From Symsagittifera roscoffensis (taxonomy: Eukaryota > Xenacoelomorpha > Acoela > Convolutidae): 64,000 nt of DNA. Both the position numbers and the translations under genes were made by a program. Below the pieces are notes generated by a model. The model was given only the letters and a program-made list of their open reading frames with translations. It made no database searches and had not been told where the DNA came from. The stretch spans positions 78,780,512 through 78,844,511 of the forward strand of contig NC_087064.1 in assembly GCF_963678635.1 (NCBI RefSeq), in the 5' to 3' direction. This document shows, one piece after another, positions 16,001 to 31,000 of this stretch. The stretch's first letter is position 1, and each line of letters starts with the position of its first letter.

Positions 16001-19000
16001 TCGCGCAACCACATAGCTTTATCTGGTTGCTACCTTTGAAAAAACTGTGTTTGAATTTGGTCCTTAGGTTTTATTGATGCAAAAAAGTGACCAGCTACCT
16101 TTTTATATCAGGTTTAGCTCGTTAAAAAGTTACGTATGTCACAATCAGGGTTTTTGTTTTTTGTTGCGCTCAATCGCGCCCACCAAGTTTTTGAAGCTTT
16201 TGTCTAATTGTTTGCACAAGCGTTGCTGAGTTGAGGATCAGGGTTGGGAATGTTTTAAAACAAGGCAAAAAACACGTTTTAAAACAGAAAATAGTGTTTT
16301 TTTTTATTTTAAAACCTTTATCGCTAAAAACTAGACTTGTCTGGGAGTCGAACGCTGCGATAGGGGTATGAGCCGCCTTCCCTTTTTGAGTCGGCTCGAT
16401 CTCTACAGTGCTGCAGCGGATCATCTCAATGCTGCACCGGATCATCTTAAACATTTTGTAGCAAAAGTAAGAGATGATTAACTGACTCCTGTTTTTCTTG
16501 CCGCACATCTATCAGATCATCGGTATTAGGGCAAAAGTTAGAACTGAACAAACTGCAAAAAAAACAATAAAACAAGTTTTCTATTTATAAAACGCTGTTT
16601 AATTGATAAAAACGTCAATAAAAAAACGTTTTTTTCCCAACCCTGTTAAGGATTCTTTGTAAGGCCAAAAAGGCATTTTTAGGCACTTTTTGAAAATGTT
16701 GACCGCGCGTCCTCCTAAATCCGCCCCTGCATGAAGGAATAACTTTTGACTAATGAACTGGCCTAAATCGATCGGAATTTATCTTCAACGCGTATTCTGC
16801 ACTTCTGATTTGTTGGGACGCCATTTCCCAACGCAAATCGACTTTTTCATAGACCCCCCCACCAAATTTTGACCCCCTAGAATATTGACCCCTTCAAGTT
16901 TTGAGAGTTCTGAATGGCCCCTACTAGAATTCTATACCCATGTTTACCCGTTGTTCTCTAATTGTGTTAGTTTTATGAAAAAGGTTCAATCATAAAAGAT
17001 TCTTGAAATTTAAAGAATTTTGACAGAGTAAGTAAATCCTTTACTTTTGGGTTCCTTAATTTAACTTACACTTTTCAAGTGATTGTTGGCTATGTTTATA
17101 TGTGTGAGTGGGTTAGGTTTGTTTGTGTTAGGTGAATTTGACCGAGTTGGTACAGGAGTTGCACCAGGTGCTGATGGACAGGGAGGAGTCCTGTCAGTTC
17201 ACTTGCTTCTCCCTACATCTCAACGGACAACACATGGATAACTTCTCAGAACTCAAGTCATTCAAGGACCTCAAGCCGGGCGCCACCATCCGAGTACGCC
17301 ACGGTCAGTACTAGTCCCTTAAACGAGCCTCACCCTATATCACAATCGATAGAAGGGTCACAGATTTGAATTAAAAATAAAATAGCACTTTTCTACAACA
17401 CAAGTGCAGAATACTTGGTTAACCTTGCGATTAGTAATAGGTTTTAGCCTGGGTTTTTTCTTTAAACACTGCTATCCGAATTAGCTCACGTGTCATTTTA
17501 CGTGTTTCTTGAACTGTAGTTTCTATATAGTATAGAGGAAAGCCCTTGCTTGGTGCCTCAAAGGTGCTGAGTTTAATTCCGGGAGTTTTCAATGTCGGAT
17601 TATCCAAATTCTACTTTCCTATGCATAGAATTTTTGTCTGGATTAAGCCGCACCCCCCAGTAAATTATAGCCCCCGCTAAAAATAGATAGACTATATTTT
17701 TATGCACCGTGAAAAAGCATGTACATGTTTAGTTGACCATAATTAACTCGAAACTCTATTCTACGCTTTCACTCGTACGCACATAACTCGTAACTCTATG
17801 TAACACTTTTGTATAAATGCACAAACGCACATTTGATTTAATGGAAATCACATCGAAATGTTTCAAAGTAAATTAAAAAGTAAAAGGTGTGGGGAGTTTT
17901 TTGCCACTAGGCTGGGAGGGAGCTCTAATGGTAAATTACTGCAAAAATTACTTTAATTGCCATGCGTTTTGATATATCAGCGTTAATTGTAAATATCCAC
18001 GTACCATTTTGCATAATTTATTCTTTTTTGTTCAGGCCAATTTGACCAGGTGCAAAATTCGCATATGCTTAACCTTTGTTTTGTTTTTTTTAAAGGGGGG
18101 ATTCGTTACTAGCTATACGAGGGAAGGGGGAGGGGGATAGTTGAAGAGATCACCAAATTCAAATGTAAAAAACCGGGGTTTGAAAATAGTCAATTTCGGC
18201 CACCCTTTGGACTAACTTATGCGTTGTTTTAAGATTTTACCTATGATGCTCAGAGCGTATGGCGAGTTATCTCATTGTCAAAAGTTTTCCCATATGAAAT
18301 GAGGCAAGCTAAGTGGCGCGAATTCTCATAAAGGTACTTTTTTCGTACATTTTCTGATCCGACCGAATTGATTTACTGAGTCCTCTCAAAACACTTTGGA
18401 GATCCTATTTTGAGCCAATTACGAATTTAAATAAAAAAGATCACAAACGACAGGTTCAGGCATTTTTTGGAAGGTTCTGACCAAAAAATTGCCTTTTGTA
18501 GAAAGAATTCAAGGCCGGTCAGCCAGATTGGATGTCCTAAAATACTAGTAAACAGGGATCCTTTGGATTGGCAGGGGATCGAATCCCTGAGAAGGGGCGT
18601 TGCTCTTGCCCGAATATAGTAATTCCCTTTAAGACTCAAATTGTAACACTTTCGATTTGATATTGGCTGTTGAGAGAAAAAACAATCAAATTCACTTAAA
18701 CTATTCACTTAAGCAAGCGTTATCAAATCGGAATATAGACTTTCTCGGGTTAAAAACTTGTTTAACAAAATCACTTGAATCTTTAGACTTCATTCGCGTG
18801 CTCTATTCACGTGCTGTCAAGCTCACATTTTTGAAAATTTACATTGAACTACCAGTCTACCGCTACTGCGTCATGCAGTACTCTTGATATTGGTAATAAA
18901 ATCAATTTTCTTGGCTTCTCCGGCAAACCTGGCATAAAGATAGCAAAAACGCCTGGGCGGCGAAAGTCGTGGGTTCGAATCCAGGAGTTCTTTTTTTTAT

Positions 19001-22000
19001 AATTCAAAATTCTAAATGCCTGTCGTTTGTCTGATTGTGTTTCGTCGGCTTAATTGCCGCATCACCGATTTTTTTTTCACAAAATGGAATCGTATGATAG
19101 CTTTGCTTAAATTAAACTCGAACTTTCTTGGTTTTTAGGCACACGTTGTTTTTGAGAAAAGTAGTATGCCTGTCCTTTGTTTGAATCTGGCCGGAACCTG
19201 TTTTTTTTTTTAAGTTCAAAAAGGAAGTTTTCTGTTTCTTAATATCTCGACATGTTGCTTTTCGACTTAGTGACTTTTGTTTCATTTTCTCTTTGGTAGC
19301 TTGCGATGCAATTTCTGTGGCATCGCAAATGCAAACGGAGCGAAGCTCCGCTTCGCCTCTGTGTGTTTTATCAGTTTACTAACCTACTTATGAGTCGTTC
19401 GATGGAACCTTGGTTTGTATGTTTTCCTCCGGATCGCGGAAACGTAAAAAATCTGGAATTTAGTATGGAATTTATAGTTCAAATTTTAGTCTTTACAGCA
19501 TTTTTTGTTGAAAATTTTGTTTGAATTTTCATTAAATGCCGTCGAATGTGTTTCTAGACGTATTCTATGCAAATAGAAAATTTAATCAGACAACAATTTG
19601 AAGTTTTTTTTGGACGTAGTGGCTTTTCATTCCTTTCCTGTCTGTTATGTTACAATGCGATTTTTATGGTATTGCAAGTGATGCGAAGCTCTGCGTCGCC
19701 TCTGTTGACTTAAATGGTTCGGTTTATTTGCCGCATCATATGTCATTTGAAGTCAAAAATATAGTGTGGGAAGCGTATACGAAAGGAGTTTCAAAAAATG
19801 TTAATGGATTTTTCTCTGATCCATAGTCGGCCACCCAAGTATTATCTGATTCAATTACCGCTTAATAAATTCTATTTCAGCACTAATTTAATTCCAGTTC
19901 TGGCAATTGTGTTACCTCAGTTTGAACTAACTCTAGACAAACAAGATGTTTGATTGATATTTTAAAAAGTTTTTCTTTTCAACTCAACGATTTTCGTCTC
20001 GTTTCAATCGACCAGTTGCCTTGCTATCTGTTGTTTCGAAGTTGGTGCAAGCAGGCAATTGGTGTACAAATTGATTCTTTGCACTGAGCGCTTTTGCTAA
20101 TTTGTATTATCAAAGCTTGTTGCCACTCGCATTAGTAAGTAATTGTCTTTTGTCAAACTCGCACAGGAAAAAAAAACATAACAGAAATGAATTAATTGTG
20201 AAATTTTTCTGTGATTCAATCGGCTAGCAGTGTAGATTTCATGAGCGCTGCTTTGAGTGGGTGTGTGTGTTTAGAGCCATACAGTGTGCGTGAGGCAAGG
20301 GTGCACGTGCGTCATGTGAGGGATCTGATGTGTGGGGGGTGTGAAGAGATGACACAGCAAGAGATGTACTCGGGAGAAAGAGGCTGCTCCGTCTCCGTCC
20401 TAGACCACATAATCCACGAGTCAGGCTCTCTCAGTCAGTACTTACTCACTTCTATCCCGCCTCAACTCGTATCGTCCTCATATATGCATATATAAAGTCC
20501 AGTACTGTCCTAATTGCAATAAGTTGCCAATTTTTTTTTTCGAATTGCGTAGTTTTTACACGCTAGCTTGTGAGCATTGTTATATTACGAGTCCATTTTT
20601 GAGAGGATAGAAAGAAAGAAAGAAAAATGTATTTCTCCAAATCGTTTCAAAGTAAGATATTTCAACAAACATAGCAGAAAATCATATAATAGCTCTCGGA
20701 GAGGTCAGACAACGGGACTAATGTCCGCTTTACAGTCTGCCCTATAGTAGTTCATTATGTGTTTTCAGCATTTTGAAGGAGAAAGAATAATGTTTATTCA
20801 TATTTTTGCAACAAGAAAAGATTCAAGAAAACTATAATTTCATAGGAATACAGCCAGGAAAATCTGTTATGAGCTCTCAACACTAACAAGGAAGGAACAC
20901 GCGTTGAAGTGAAACCCAACACGGTTTGCCTGGTTGAATAAAACAATCAAGCCAAATTTGTTCCAAAAGTAACAAATTGGGTTGATTTTTTTCTTTTCCA
21001 AATTTTTGTCCTACTCAGAATCTTGAGACATTACGGCGACGAAACGTTTTTGCGCAATCACGATTTGTAGCTGTCAGAGCAATGATAGAAGCAGAAGTCC
21101 AAAAATTAAGCGAGAAAAGAAAAACTGGAAAAAAAACAGCAATTTACTTTTATGCGGAATTTAATCATTTGGTTTCAAGCTGAAAGGTTTTTTTAAAACC
21201 AATGGACCTTTGGCGTGTTCGAGGAAAGCACCATTTAGTTTTTTGCGTGGGTTCATCATTAATTAAAACTCAATTCAAAGAAATTTTTTCCGAGTTAGTT
21301 CACTGTTGTTGTTGTCTATGTAGCTGTCTTTGCTATCGTGATAATATTTCTCTTGTTCTTCAGTTAAGGAATCTGCGTCTCATGTCAGAACTCCTGTGTT
21401 CCTAAATAGCTGTTAAAGTTGAGCACCAAAAACTCAAAAAAAATTTCAGATTGCTTTTAAAACGCCTAGTGTTTATAGAACGCCTAGTGGTCCGCGCATA
21501 AATTTTAAACAATAACGTATCGTTCAAAGCCAACTCTGGGTGAAACCGATTTATTGAGCGCAAGACAAATATCAACAAGATAACCGGTTGTTGTGAAAGT
21601 AGCACAGAATGTTCCGACCTTATTCATATAAACAGAAAAAGCTTTTTAAATTTTTTTCTCAGTTAAGTGTCGCGATTTTTAGTGTCGCGGGTGTCGTGAT
21701 TCGAGTACTATACGATCGCGTAGAGAATTAGTGACTTAGGCCAGATCGAAAAAATTTATTCTCATTAAGACCGAGCAAAAAAATGAAAAGAAAAATCAAA
21801 AACTTTTATTGTCAAATAAGCGCTAAAAGCAACTAGTTTTCATGATAGTGAAATCAAGTTGTGGAAGTTTAAAATTTTGTGGAAAATGGTTAATTTCCAT
21901 AAACGAACGTTATTTGAACGTGTTTTTTGCCCGAAATTGAAGTAGAAATCAAAAGTTTTAATCAGTTTTTTTTTTTTGAGTTTTTTTTGAAATTTTTAAA

Positions 22001-25000
22001 TGTCGTTCGAAACACGACATAAAGGGCTTTAATATGCTATATCACTCAACTCTCTCCGATTATTGTTCGTGGTAGCTGATTTTGTATTGAAAACAAAACT
22101 AAAACACACCCGAAAACAAAATTCATCTCCATTTTGAATGTTCGGAAAAATAACTCGTACATGTGATTCGTGTATATTAAAAAAGCTATTTTACATGAAA
22201 AGGTGTTCAGATGTATCGCTTCGCCTTCTGAAGTGTATGAGTTAAAGAATTTTTTTCTGTAGCAAATAAATTGGCTTTAATGTAGAGATATTGCAGCATC
22301 CGTAGTTGAGAACTCCTTTTTGTATGATTACCCTTACGATAAGCAAGGGCATTGAAATCGGGAAGTAGACCTTTGTTTCCCGTAAACCACTTTGTCCACA
22401 GGACTCATTGGTCTCCTGGTGGTACCATGGTTCATAATGATTTTTAGTGTCATTTTTTGTAGCGTCTCTTGCACACTTAGCCTTGTGGTAACGAATACAC
22501 CTGGGTCGGCATAGGTCCTTGGTTCGAATCTGACTATTTGTCTGCTCATGGTTGGTCGGCTTAGTTGTTACATCTAAGAATTGTTTATTTTAGCTGTGAA
22601 CAATTTTCACTGCAGTTTTAAGCTTTTTAAAAATCCGGCTGAATCAAAATTTGCTTTTTACATGGGTTGTAATTTTACCAGCTCGATTTTTAAATTTTCG
22701 TTTTGTATCGTTTTTACTTTTTATATAATTCTCAGCTTCATTATTATCGATTTAGTGGCCACAAAGTGCGTCGTTACGACTGAAAAAAGTTTTTTCGCAA
22801 GTGTGTGTATCTGAGGAGAAAAGGGACCTAACATTATTTGATTTTTTTTGTTTCTTTTTGGCATGAAGGTTTGCTGATGTTTTTCGGCTTTGTTATCGCT
22901 GGGTTAATATAAATTCAAATCGGATCTCCCTTCTGGCGGAGAGATGAGACAACTGCTTGAGACGTCGAAAGCTTGTGATTCATTTCCGGTCAGGCCGTTT
23001 TTTAAATTTTCTGTCTGGTTATTGTGTCTGCTTATTTTTGTGCTTTCTCGGATTAACGTCCGCATAGTTTCCGTAGCTCGATGGTTCAGCTTTAATCTAA
23101 GTTGCTGTAACCCCCATGCTTGAGATGACAATGCCCGCGAGTTCGATTCCAGTTGAGACTTGTTTTTTTTCACAGAAATTTTAGGCTAATCTAGATTATT
23201 GTCTGCCTGCTTATTTTTTGTCTGCTTAGTTCCGCAGTAACGACTTATTGAGAACTCGGCTTATCTATAGCATTCCCAAAGGTCTATGTAGGATTTTTTA
23301 ATGGTGCAGCCTGTTTTGTTTTGGATATTTTGGGCTTTTGTTGCAATTTTAATTGACATTGTTGCATTTTTTTGCAATTTTGCTGAAATTTTTGCTCAGC
23401 TTCACCTGTGTTGAGTTTTGGTTTCTTGCTAGCCTTCTTCAAGCTCTTGCGGTTAATTTTGTTCCGGATATTTTAGGCTTCTGATGCAATTTCTTAAATT
23501 TTTACTGACTAAAACAATTTTTTTGATGTTACTTATTCAATTTTTTTTTCTGATTTGATTTCATTCGTAATCATTCATTTTTGTATTGCAAATGGTGCGA
23601 AGCTCGGCTTCGCCTATATGTAGATTTTATACTGCTAATATAAAAATTGAGAAGATGCAATATTGTGAGAAAATGTCTAAGTTTACTATTTCTTCGTTGT
23701 TTTTCGTGTGTCTGTACTACATGAGCAACATGACATTTAAACGATAATTGTTGATCAGTTTTTTCCTAATTAGTTGCACGAATTTTCATTTTTAACACAC
23801 TAATAAAGAAAACAAACGGATAATTGAGCATTGTTTTCGAAGCAATAGATCCTAGAGATATTTCTAGTTTTTTTTTTTCAAAAAAAGCTTGAGCAAAATG
23901 GTACTTAACAAAAAATATTTTCAATTTAATTCTTCTTGAATTTTGTTTTACGAGTTAACATAACCTGTTACATTTTTGTCCAAAGAACTCAGATAAATGT
24001 CTGTACTTTTACATATCTGAGGGAGATCAATTATTTAGTTATAAGAATATGGTCCTAGTACACCACACTCCTAGTACACCACCAATTCAAGCGGTGAAGA
24101 TGAGGCGTCCGCTAGATGGAAACATTGCAAACGATTCGATAAGTAGCTTATGAAACAATTAAGTAATTTAACTAACTTTCGATTTTCTTTAACAGTACCT
24201 CTTGGTCAAAAGTATTAAAAGCTTCTTTCGAATCAATGAAGAATTTCTTACTGAGTGCTTGTTATTAAAACGGACTTTTTAAAATAAGCTTGGCCATTGC
24301 GTCTATTATTTGATGTTTCTTGCGGAAACCAAATTGTTTGCAATAGAAAAGGGATAAGCTCTCGAAGTTCCCATATACCCGATTAAAAACATTGTAATAT
24401 TTCCGTGGACTTTCTCCATACTAAAAGAGGAAAATTTGCCTGTAATTATTCTCTTCGGGTTTGGATCCTTCTTTAAGAAGTGGTAAGACTTGGCATTCTG
24501 AGACTCCGGGTTTCAATGATTGATTGACAAGAGTGATTGAAAGAGGAATTGTTACTTGTTCTGATAATTTCAGAAGTTTTTTTACATCATCCTCTCCCGA
24601 TATTAACTTATTCATTTAACTCAAGAGTTTCATCTACTTGCCTTGATGCATTTTGAAAAAACAAAACAATTTATCAAAAGTTCTTTAAGTTGTAGCCAAT
24701 TTTGGTACGAATCACTTCAAAATTTTAGCAGATCGCTAGACAAGGAAGTAGTGCTGGAATCAACACAGGAATTGAGTATGGGAATAATGCTCTGAAAATC
24801 ACTTTTCTCACACAATTCATTTTGTAAATTTTATGTTTGATGTGATTCTCCAATTCAACCAAGAAACTTTAGTTCATTTTTTTTCGGCAATGTTATGTCT
24901 GTTTTGACTTTTGCCCGAAGATTTCTGAAGCTTTTCATTAAATTCATTTTCATTCATCTTTCTTTGAACCCACTTTTGGTATAATTTTTTTCGTTTGGTA

Positions 25001-28000
25001 ATCATATTTTTAATTTTGTTCCTGAAGTTTTAATTTTCACTATGCATTTGAGCTTCCGTTAATTTTGCTGGTAACCTTCGCCAATTTTTTTTGTTACCTC
25101 ATGAAGCTTCACTTGAGCTGGATGATTCAAAAAAGAGACATCTCTAAGTGTCTGCTTTTTTTGTTTTCTTCATTCAGGACCACTGTAAAATGATCTCTGT
25201 AATTATGATGCTCAAGTTCTTGTAAATCGTAATTTGTAGCAAATAAATTGGCTTTAATGTAGAGATATTGCAGCATCCGTAGATGAGAAGTCCTTTTTGT
25301 ATGATTATCCTTTTGTTAAGAAAGGTTATTACAATCAGAAAGTAGACCTTTGTTTCCCGTAAACCACTTTGTCCACAGGACTCATTGGCCTCCTGGTGGT
25401 ACCATGGTTCGTAATGATTTTTAGTGTCAATTTTTGTAGCGTCTCTTGCACACTTAGCCTGGTGGTAACGAATACACCTGGGTCGGCTTAGGTCCTTGGT
25501 TCGAACCCGACTATTTGTCTGCTTATGGTTGGTCGGCTTAGTTGTTACATCTAAGAATTGTTTATTTTAGCTGTGAACAATTTTCACTGCAGTTTTTAGC
25601 TTTTTAAAAATCCGGCTGAATCAAAATTTGCTTTTTACATGGGTTGTAATTTTACCAGCTCGATTTTTAAATTTTCGTTTTGTATCGTTTTTACTTTTTA
25701 TCTAATTCTCAGCTTCATTATTATCGATTTAGTGGCCACAAAGTGCGTCGTTACGACTGAAAAAAGTTTTTTCGCAAGTGTGTCTATCTGAGGAGAAAAG
25801 GGACCTAACATTATTTGATTTTTTTTGTTTTTTTTTTGGCATGAAGGTTTGCTGATGTTTTTCGGCTTTGTTATCGCTTGGATAATATAATTTCAAACGG
25901 ATCTCCCTTCTGGCGGAGAGGTGAGACAACTGCTTGAGACGTCGAAAGCTTGTGATTCAATTCTGGCCAGGCCGTTTTTTAATTTTTCTGTCTGGTTATT
26001 GTGTCTGCTTATTTTTGTGCTTTCTCGGATTAACGTCCGCATAGTTTCCGTAGCTCGATGGTTCAGCTTTATTCTAAGTTGCTGTAACCCCCATGCTTGA
26101 GATGACAAAGACCGCGAGTTCGATTCCAGTTGAGACCTATTTTTCTTTCACAGAAATTTTTGGCTAATCTAGATTATGGTCTGCCTGCTTATTTTTTGTC
26201 TGCTTAGTTACGCAGAAAGGAATTGCTTGAGAACTCGGCTTTTCTATAGCCTTCCCAAAGCTCTATGTAGACTTTTTAATGGTGCAGCCTTTTTGTTTTG
26301 GATATTTTGGGCTTTCGTTGCAATTTTAATTGACATTGTTGCGTTTTTTTATTGCAATTTTGCTGAAATTTTTGCTCAGCTTCACCTCTGTGTTGAGTTT
26401 TGGTTTCTTGCTAGCCTTCTTCAAGCTCTTGCGTTTATATTTGTTCCGGATATTTTAGGCTTCTGATGCAATTTCTTAGATTTTTACTGACTAAAACAAT
26501 TTTTTTGATGTTATTTCATCAATTTTTTTTCTGATTTGATTTCATTCGTAATCATTCATTTTTGTATTGCAAATGGTGCGAAGATCGGCTTCGCCTATGT
26601 GTAGATTTTATACTGCTAATATAAAAATTGAGAAGATGCAATATTGTGAGAAAATGTCTAAGTTTACTATTTCTTGTTGTTTTTCGTGTGTCTGTACTAC
26701 ATAAGCAACATGACATTTAAACGATAATTGTTGATCAGTTTTTTCCTTATTAGTTGCACGGGTTTTCATTTTTCACATACTAATAAACAAAACAAACGGA
26801 TAATTGTGCATTGTATTCGAAGCACTAGATCCTAGAGATATCTCAAGTTTTTTTTTCAAAAAAGTGTGAGCATAATGGTACTTAACAAAAAATAATTTCA
26901 GTTTAATTCTTCTTGGGGAAACCAAATTGTTTGCAATAGAAAAGGGATAAGCTCTCGAAGTTCCCATATACCCGTTTAAAAATATTGTAATATTCCCGTG
27001 GACTTACTCCATACTGTAAGAGGAAAAATTTGCCTGTAATTATTCTCTTCTGCTTTGGATCCTTCTTTAAGAAGTGGTAAGACTTGGCATTCTGAGACTC
27101 CGGGTTTCAATGATTGATTGACAAGAGTGATTGAAAGAGGATTTGTTACTTGTTCTGATAGTTTCAGAAGTTTTTTTACATCATCCGCTCCCGATATTAA
27201 CTTATTCATTTAACTCAAAAGAGTTTCATCTACTTGCCTTGATGCATTTTGAAAAAACAAAACAATTTATCAAAAGTTCTTTAAGTTGTAGCCAATTTTG
27301 GTACGAATCACTTCAAAATTTTAGCAGATCGCTAGAAAGGAAGTAGTGCTGGAATCAACACAGGAATTGAGTATGGGAATAATGCTCTGAAAATCACTTG
27401 TCCCACACAATTCATTTTGTAAATTTTATGTTTGATGTGATTTTCCAATTCAACCAAGAAACTAGTTCATTTTTTTTTTCGACAATGTTATGTCTGTTTT
27501 GACTTTTGCCCGAAGATTTCTGAAGCTTTTCATTAAATTCATTTTCATTCATCTTTCTTTTGGTATAATTTTTTTCGTTTGGTAATCATATTTTTAATTT
27601 TGTTCCTGAAGTTTTAATTTTCACTATGCATTTGAGCTTCCGTTAATTTTGCTGGTAACTTTCGCCAATTTTTTTAGTTACCTCATGAAGCTTCACTTGA
27701 GCTGGGTGATTCAAAAAAGAGACATCTCTAAGTGTCTGCTTTTTTTGTTTTCTTCATTCAGGACCACTGGAAAATGATCTCTGTAATTATGATGCTGAAG
27801 TTCTTGTAAATCTTAATTAGGAGTTTTTTGGATATGAAAACGATCTAAGCTAATTTTTGAATGATCCATTTTTCTAGTCACTTCCTTACGGCAAATATCT
27901 TACGCATTCGAATAATTTTGATTTTCGAGCAATATGTCTATGTTCATGTCACTATATATAACCGGCAGATGTTTTAACGAAAGTGTTTGGCATGCGTGTA

Positions 28001-31000
28001 CAAAAATTTATAGTTGAATGATTTTCACGCAATATGTCACCATTTATGTCACTGCATATGGAGTGTTTGGCGAGTTGAGGCTCAAGTTAATTGTCTAATA
28101 TTTCAACTAAGCTACTTTTTTTAGTTCTCAGTTTGTTGTTGAGCCAGATGATCTGAAAACGGAACCCTTCGGCATCAATGAGAGCTGCTTCTGACTACTC
28201 GAATGGACTTAACTTTCATTTTTTCCTCTGTGTTCTCGTAACTGAATCATTACACATCCACCTTGTGAACGATTTCTTGCCCAATAATTTTTTGTCCTTG
28301 TATGAGGACAGCTTCGCCTTCAATTTTGTTACTTAGCCAGGTTTCTATTAATCTAATTGTCAAGGGCCGAGAGAAGGTTCTTAGCTATAAACAAGTGCTT
28401 ACAAGTTATTGTAGTTCTTATTTAGGAAACGGACATTCTCATTGAGTATTGTTAAAGTTTTGGTATAATAGCGAATAATTTTTTCATTTTTTGGCATCTG
28501 AACGCTGCTGCTGCCGAAAAACCGTTTCTTCAAAACTTTTCATAACCTGATAAATATTGTATATCGGTTGTAAGCCACCGTCATACAGCCCCGTTACTTT
28601 ATAAGTTTTCCATTTTGCAAACGCAAAATATCCACTCATCCTTCGTCTAGACATTGCTATTCGAGAGTCACATTTCGCTAGATTGAAAAAGTTGACTATT
28701 GGGCAAGGATAATCTTCGAGTATTCATACAATCTTCAAAGTGGCGCTATTTCGCAGGGATTTCTTCTGGTTTATCATTTTTAATTTCTTGTACTCTTCGA
28801 GTAAAACAGACGCAATCTATTCCCTCTACTGAGTAATATATGAGCAATCGATTTAACATTTGAGCTTACATTTTCTTCAATTAATTGCAATGCATTGAAA
28901 ACTTTTTGGAGTGTAGTGGATTAATCTCAGCGTGCATCTGCTTCTATTACAACTATGCGAATTTTATCATACTGTTGTAGTTCTCAAGCTGTTCAGCTTC
29001 GGAAAGAGTTTTCTTTTGAGATCTTCTTTTGAGTACGCAAGGTCATTTTTTCATGATTTCTACTTGTCTATAGTTTCCTGAATCATTGTGTTTTATGAAG
29101 GTTTTTCTTTTCTGAGGATACTTGCAATAATCTCTTTCATTGAACTTTGAATTGATGGCTGTTATGTTTCATGTCATAATTTAGTTTTCGTTTTCCTTTT
29201 ACCGTCTCTGAAACTGTTTAGTTTGAAACTGTTTAATCAGCTCAAAATAAAAATAGTTCTCATTTTGTTGGCACTTTTTGCTGCCCAGTATTGGCAGTTT
29301 AATAGCGCGTATTCTCTGCTTTACCAGTGGCTATTGTTTCGTTTCTTCAAGCGCGTGTAACAGTTTTGCGTGGCAGTCGATTTGGGTTCTCGAGAAGTTT
29401 GGCCCAGTTATCGCATCGATATATAGATTTTAAGGCGAACAATTGGTTTAATAAAATCACTTGAATTATTTGATAGCTTGATTTTTATCGATTTTATTCT
29501 CTTAAAATGCTAACTTTGCAGGATTTTGCAAGCGGTCCGAAGCTCTTTTCTATCTCTGTTAACGTTTTTTTGTTTGACTTTTTTCTGTGACATCTATTTA
29601 AAGCTACTTTTCGAATTTTTGAATATTTTTGAAAATTGGTATTTAAGTTGGTAAAAATGATATTTTGTTTATCGAAAAGAAATATTTTCATCAAAAGATT
29701 GTTTAGGAGATCTGCTCTACAATTGAGGCTGTTTTTCAGCTTGAATCTTTTTTCTAATGAAAAGAGCCAAAAACGATCTTTTTCTGGGGTTAAGTTTCGA
29801 AAAAAAACTTGCACCAGTTTAATCATGGTAAAAATCAAAGCAACGCTTGCTTCTCATTAGTTGTTGAATGTCAACCCAGTTTTAACAATTATACTATCAA
29901 TTTATGTTTTTTTTTAGTTTCGAAGATTTTGTTTTAGTTTCGAAAAACATTTGAATTCGACTTTGTTGGGAATTTTTATTTGAATCCTTTCTATCGAATT
30001 TTGTGGGATTACTTCTAGTCTTTTTTCCAGTTTCAACTCACAAATGTGAGACAAAATTGGCTGTTACAACTCAATGGCCGTAGTCTTTGTTTTTTTTTTC
30101 CAATCTGTGTTTCGTGCTAAAGTACTCGATCTAAGCTGCTCAAATACTGGGTTAGGAAGCTCTTGGTTAATTATCGCGGTCTTTAGTGCAAAATGGCTGT
30201 TTCAGTTAAACAATCGTCAGATTCCCAAACAAACCAGGCAACATCGCCCAAATTGAGCCAAAAAAGCAATGCAGAGTGCTACCAAGCTCCTAACCAAGGC
30301 GAGACTACCGAGTCAACAAAAATGTCTGCTGATATAACCCCAGGTCAGTTTAGTCCTGCCAACCAGCCTCTGCTGCCGATGATTCCGACGGAATCTCAGT
30401 CTCAGATCTCGATTACGTGTCTCAGCGAACTGTCCATGTCACACTGGAACCCAGTGCCCAACACTCGCAGGCTGAAGGGAGATCTGCTCTATCTGAAAGT
30501 GAAGACGTTGGAGGGGCTGGAAGTGGGAATCACAGCTTGCACGCGAGGCTTCTATCTCAACAGAATCACAGATGCCCACTTTGACTCTACGCCGTCAGAT
30601 GATCCGAACATGAGTTTAACATTGGTGGAGCTGTTGTCCAAGATTAGCCTGTCTTTCAAGAAGAACTTCCCACTTGCCCAGAAGAAGCGGTGAGAAAGGA
30701 ATCACATAAAATAATCTTTCAATAAACAATAATTAATATAGACCGGGGGGGCCGTTGCTTGAAAACAATTCAGATAACCTCGAAATCAACTCAGTTGCAA
30801 AGCTCAACAGTTAAGGCACATTCGGTCACATTCATTTCCATAGATTTTTCTAAATTTAAAGTTTTTAAAATCGGTATTACCATTACAGGGCGATATAGTC
30901 CAATTTTGCGCGAAATACCTATTTGTGTTAATAAAGAGTTCAATTAAACTGTTATCAGTTAAGTTAAGGGTAACCAAATGTAGGTAATATTGTCCGTCTT

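Larger units (their letters stand above)
13364..17131 (+). other. CLUH intron 2
   Basis: Holds an inverted-repeat element (13384-13584), a Mutator-like MITE (13758-14122), a LINE reverse-transcriptase relic (14655-14899), a minus-strand SINE head (14885-15010) and a hAT MITE (16239-16645). The rest is AT-rich without recognisable content. Confidence 0.8.
17304..20274 (+). other. CLUH intron 3
   Basis: Contains tRNA-like heads near 18531-18600 and 18925-18992 and two copies of the hairpin-core repeat (19321-19366 and about 19675-19715). Otherwise T-rich unannotatable DNA. Confidence 0.75.
22259..25235. repeat. Tandem duplication, copy A
   Basis: Begins TGTAGCAAATAAATTGGC and aligns with 25236-27818 at an offset of 2977. 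It holds the full 2977-bp unit, including the segment 23935-24323 that copy B lacks. Divergence is a few percent by eye, so the event is not very recent. Confidence 0.9.
25236..27818. repeat. Tandem duplication, copy B (with about 394-bp deletion)
   Basis: Follows copy A directly, with the same start. The missing segment at about 26915 (TTCTTCTTGGGGAAACC against TTCTTCTTGAATTTTG in copy A) removes reverse-transcriptase motif A. The end (GTAAATCTTAATTAGG) marks the duplication edge. Confidence 0.9.
20434..30205 (+). other. CLUH intron 4 (9.8 kb)
   Basis: The largest complete intron in the window. It contains a GAAA microsatellite (20608-20625) and a 3-kb tandem duplication (22259-27818) carrying two SINE heads and a LINE relic per copy. 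From 27820 to 30205 I see only T-rich sequence, possibly more LINE relic on the minus strand. Confidence 0.8.

Noticed and set aside
20211..20274. ATG at 20211 as a gene start
   Set aside because: Lies in the intron just before the exon 4 acceptor; conservation begins at EPYSVREARVH.
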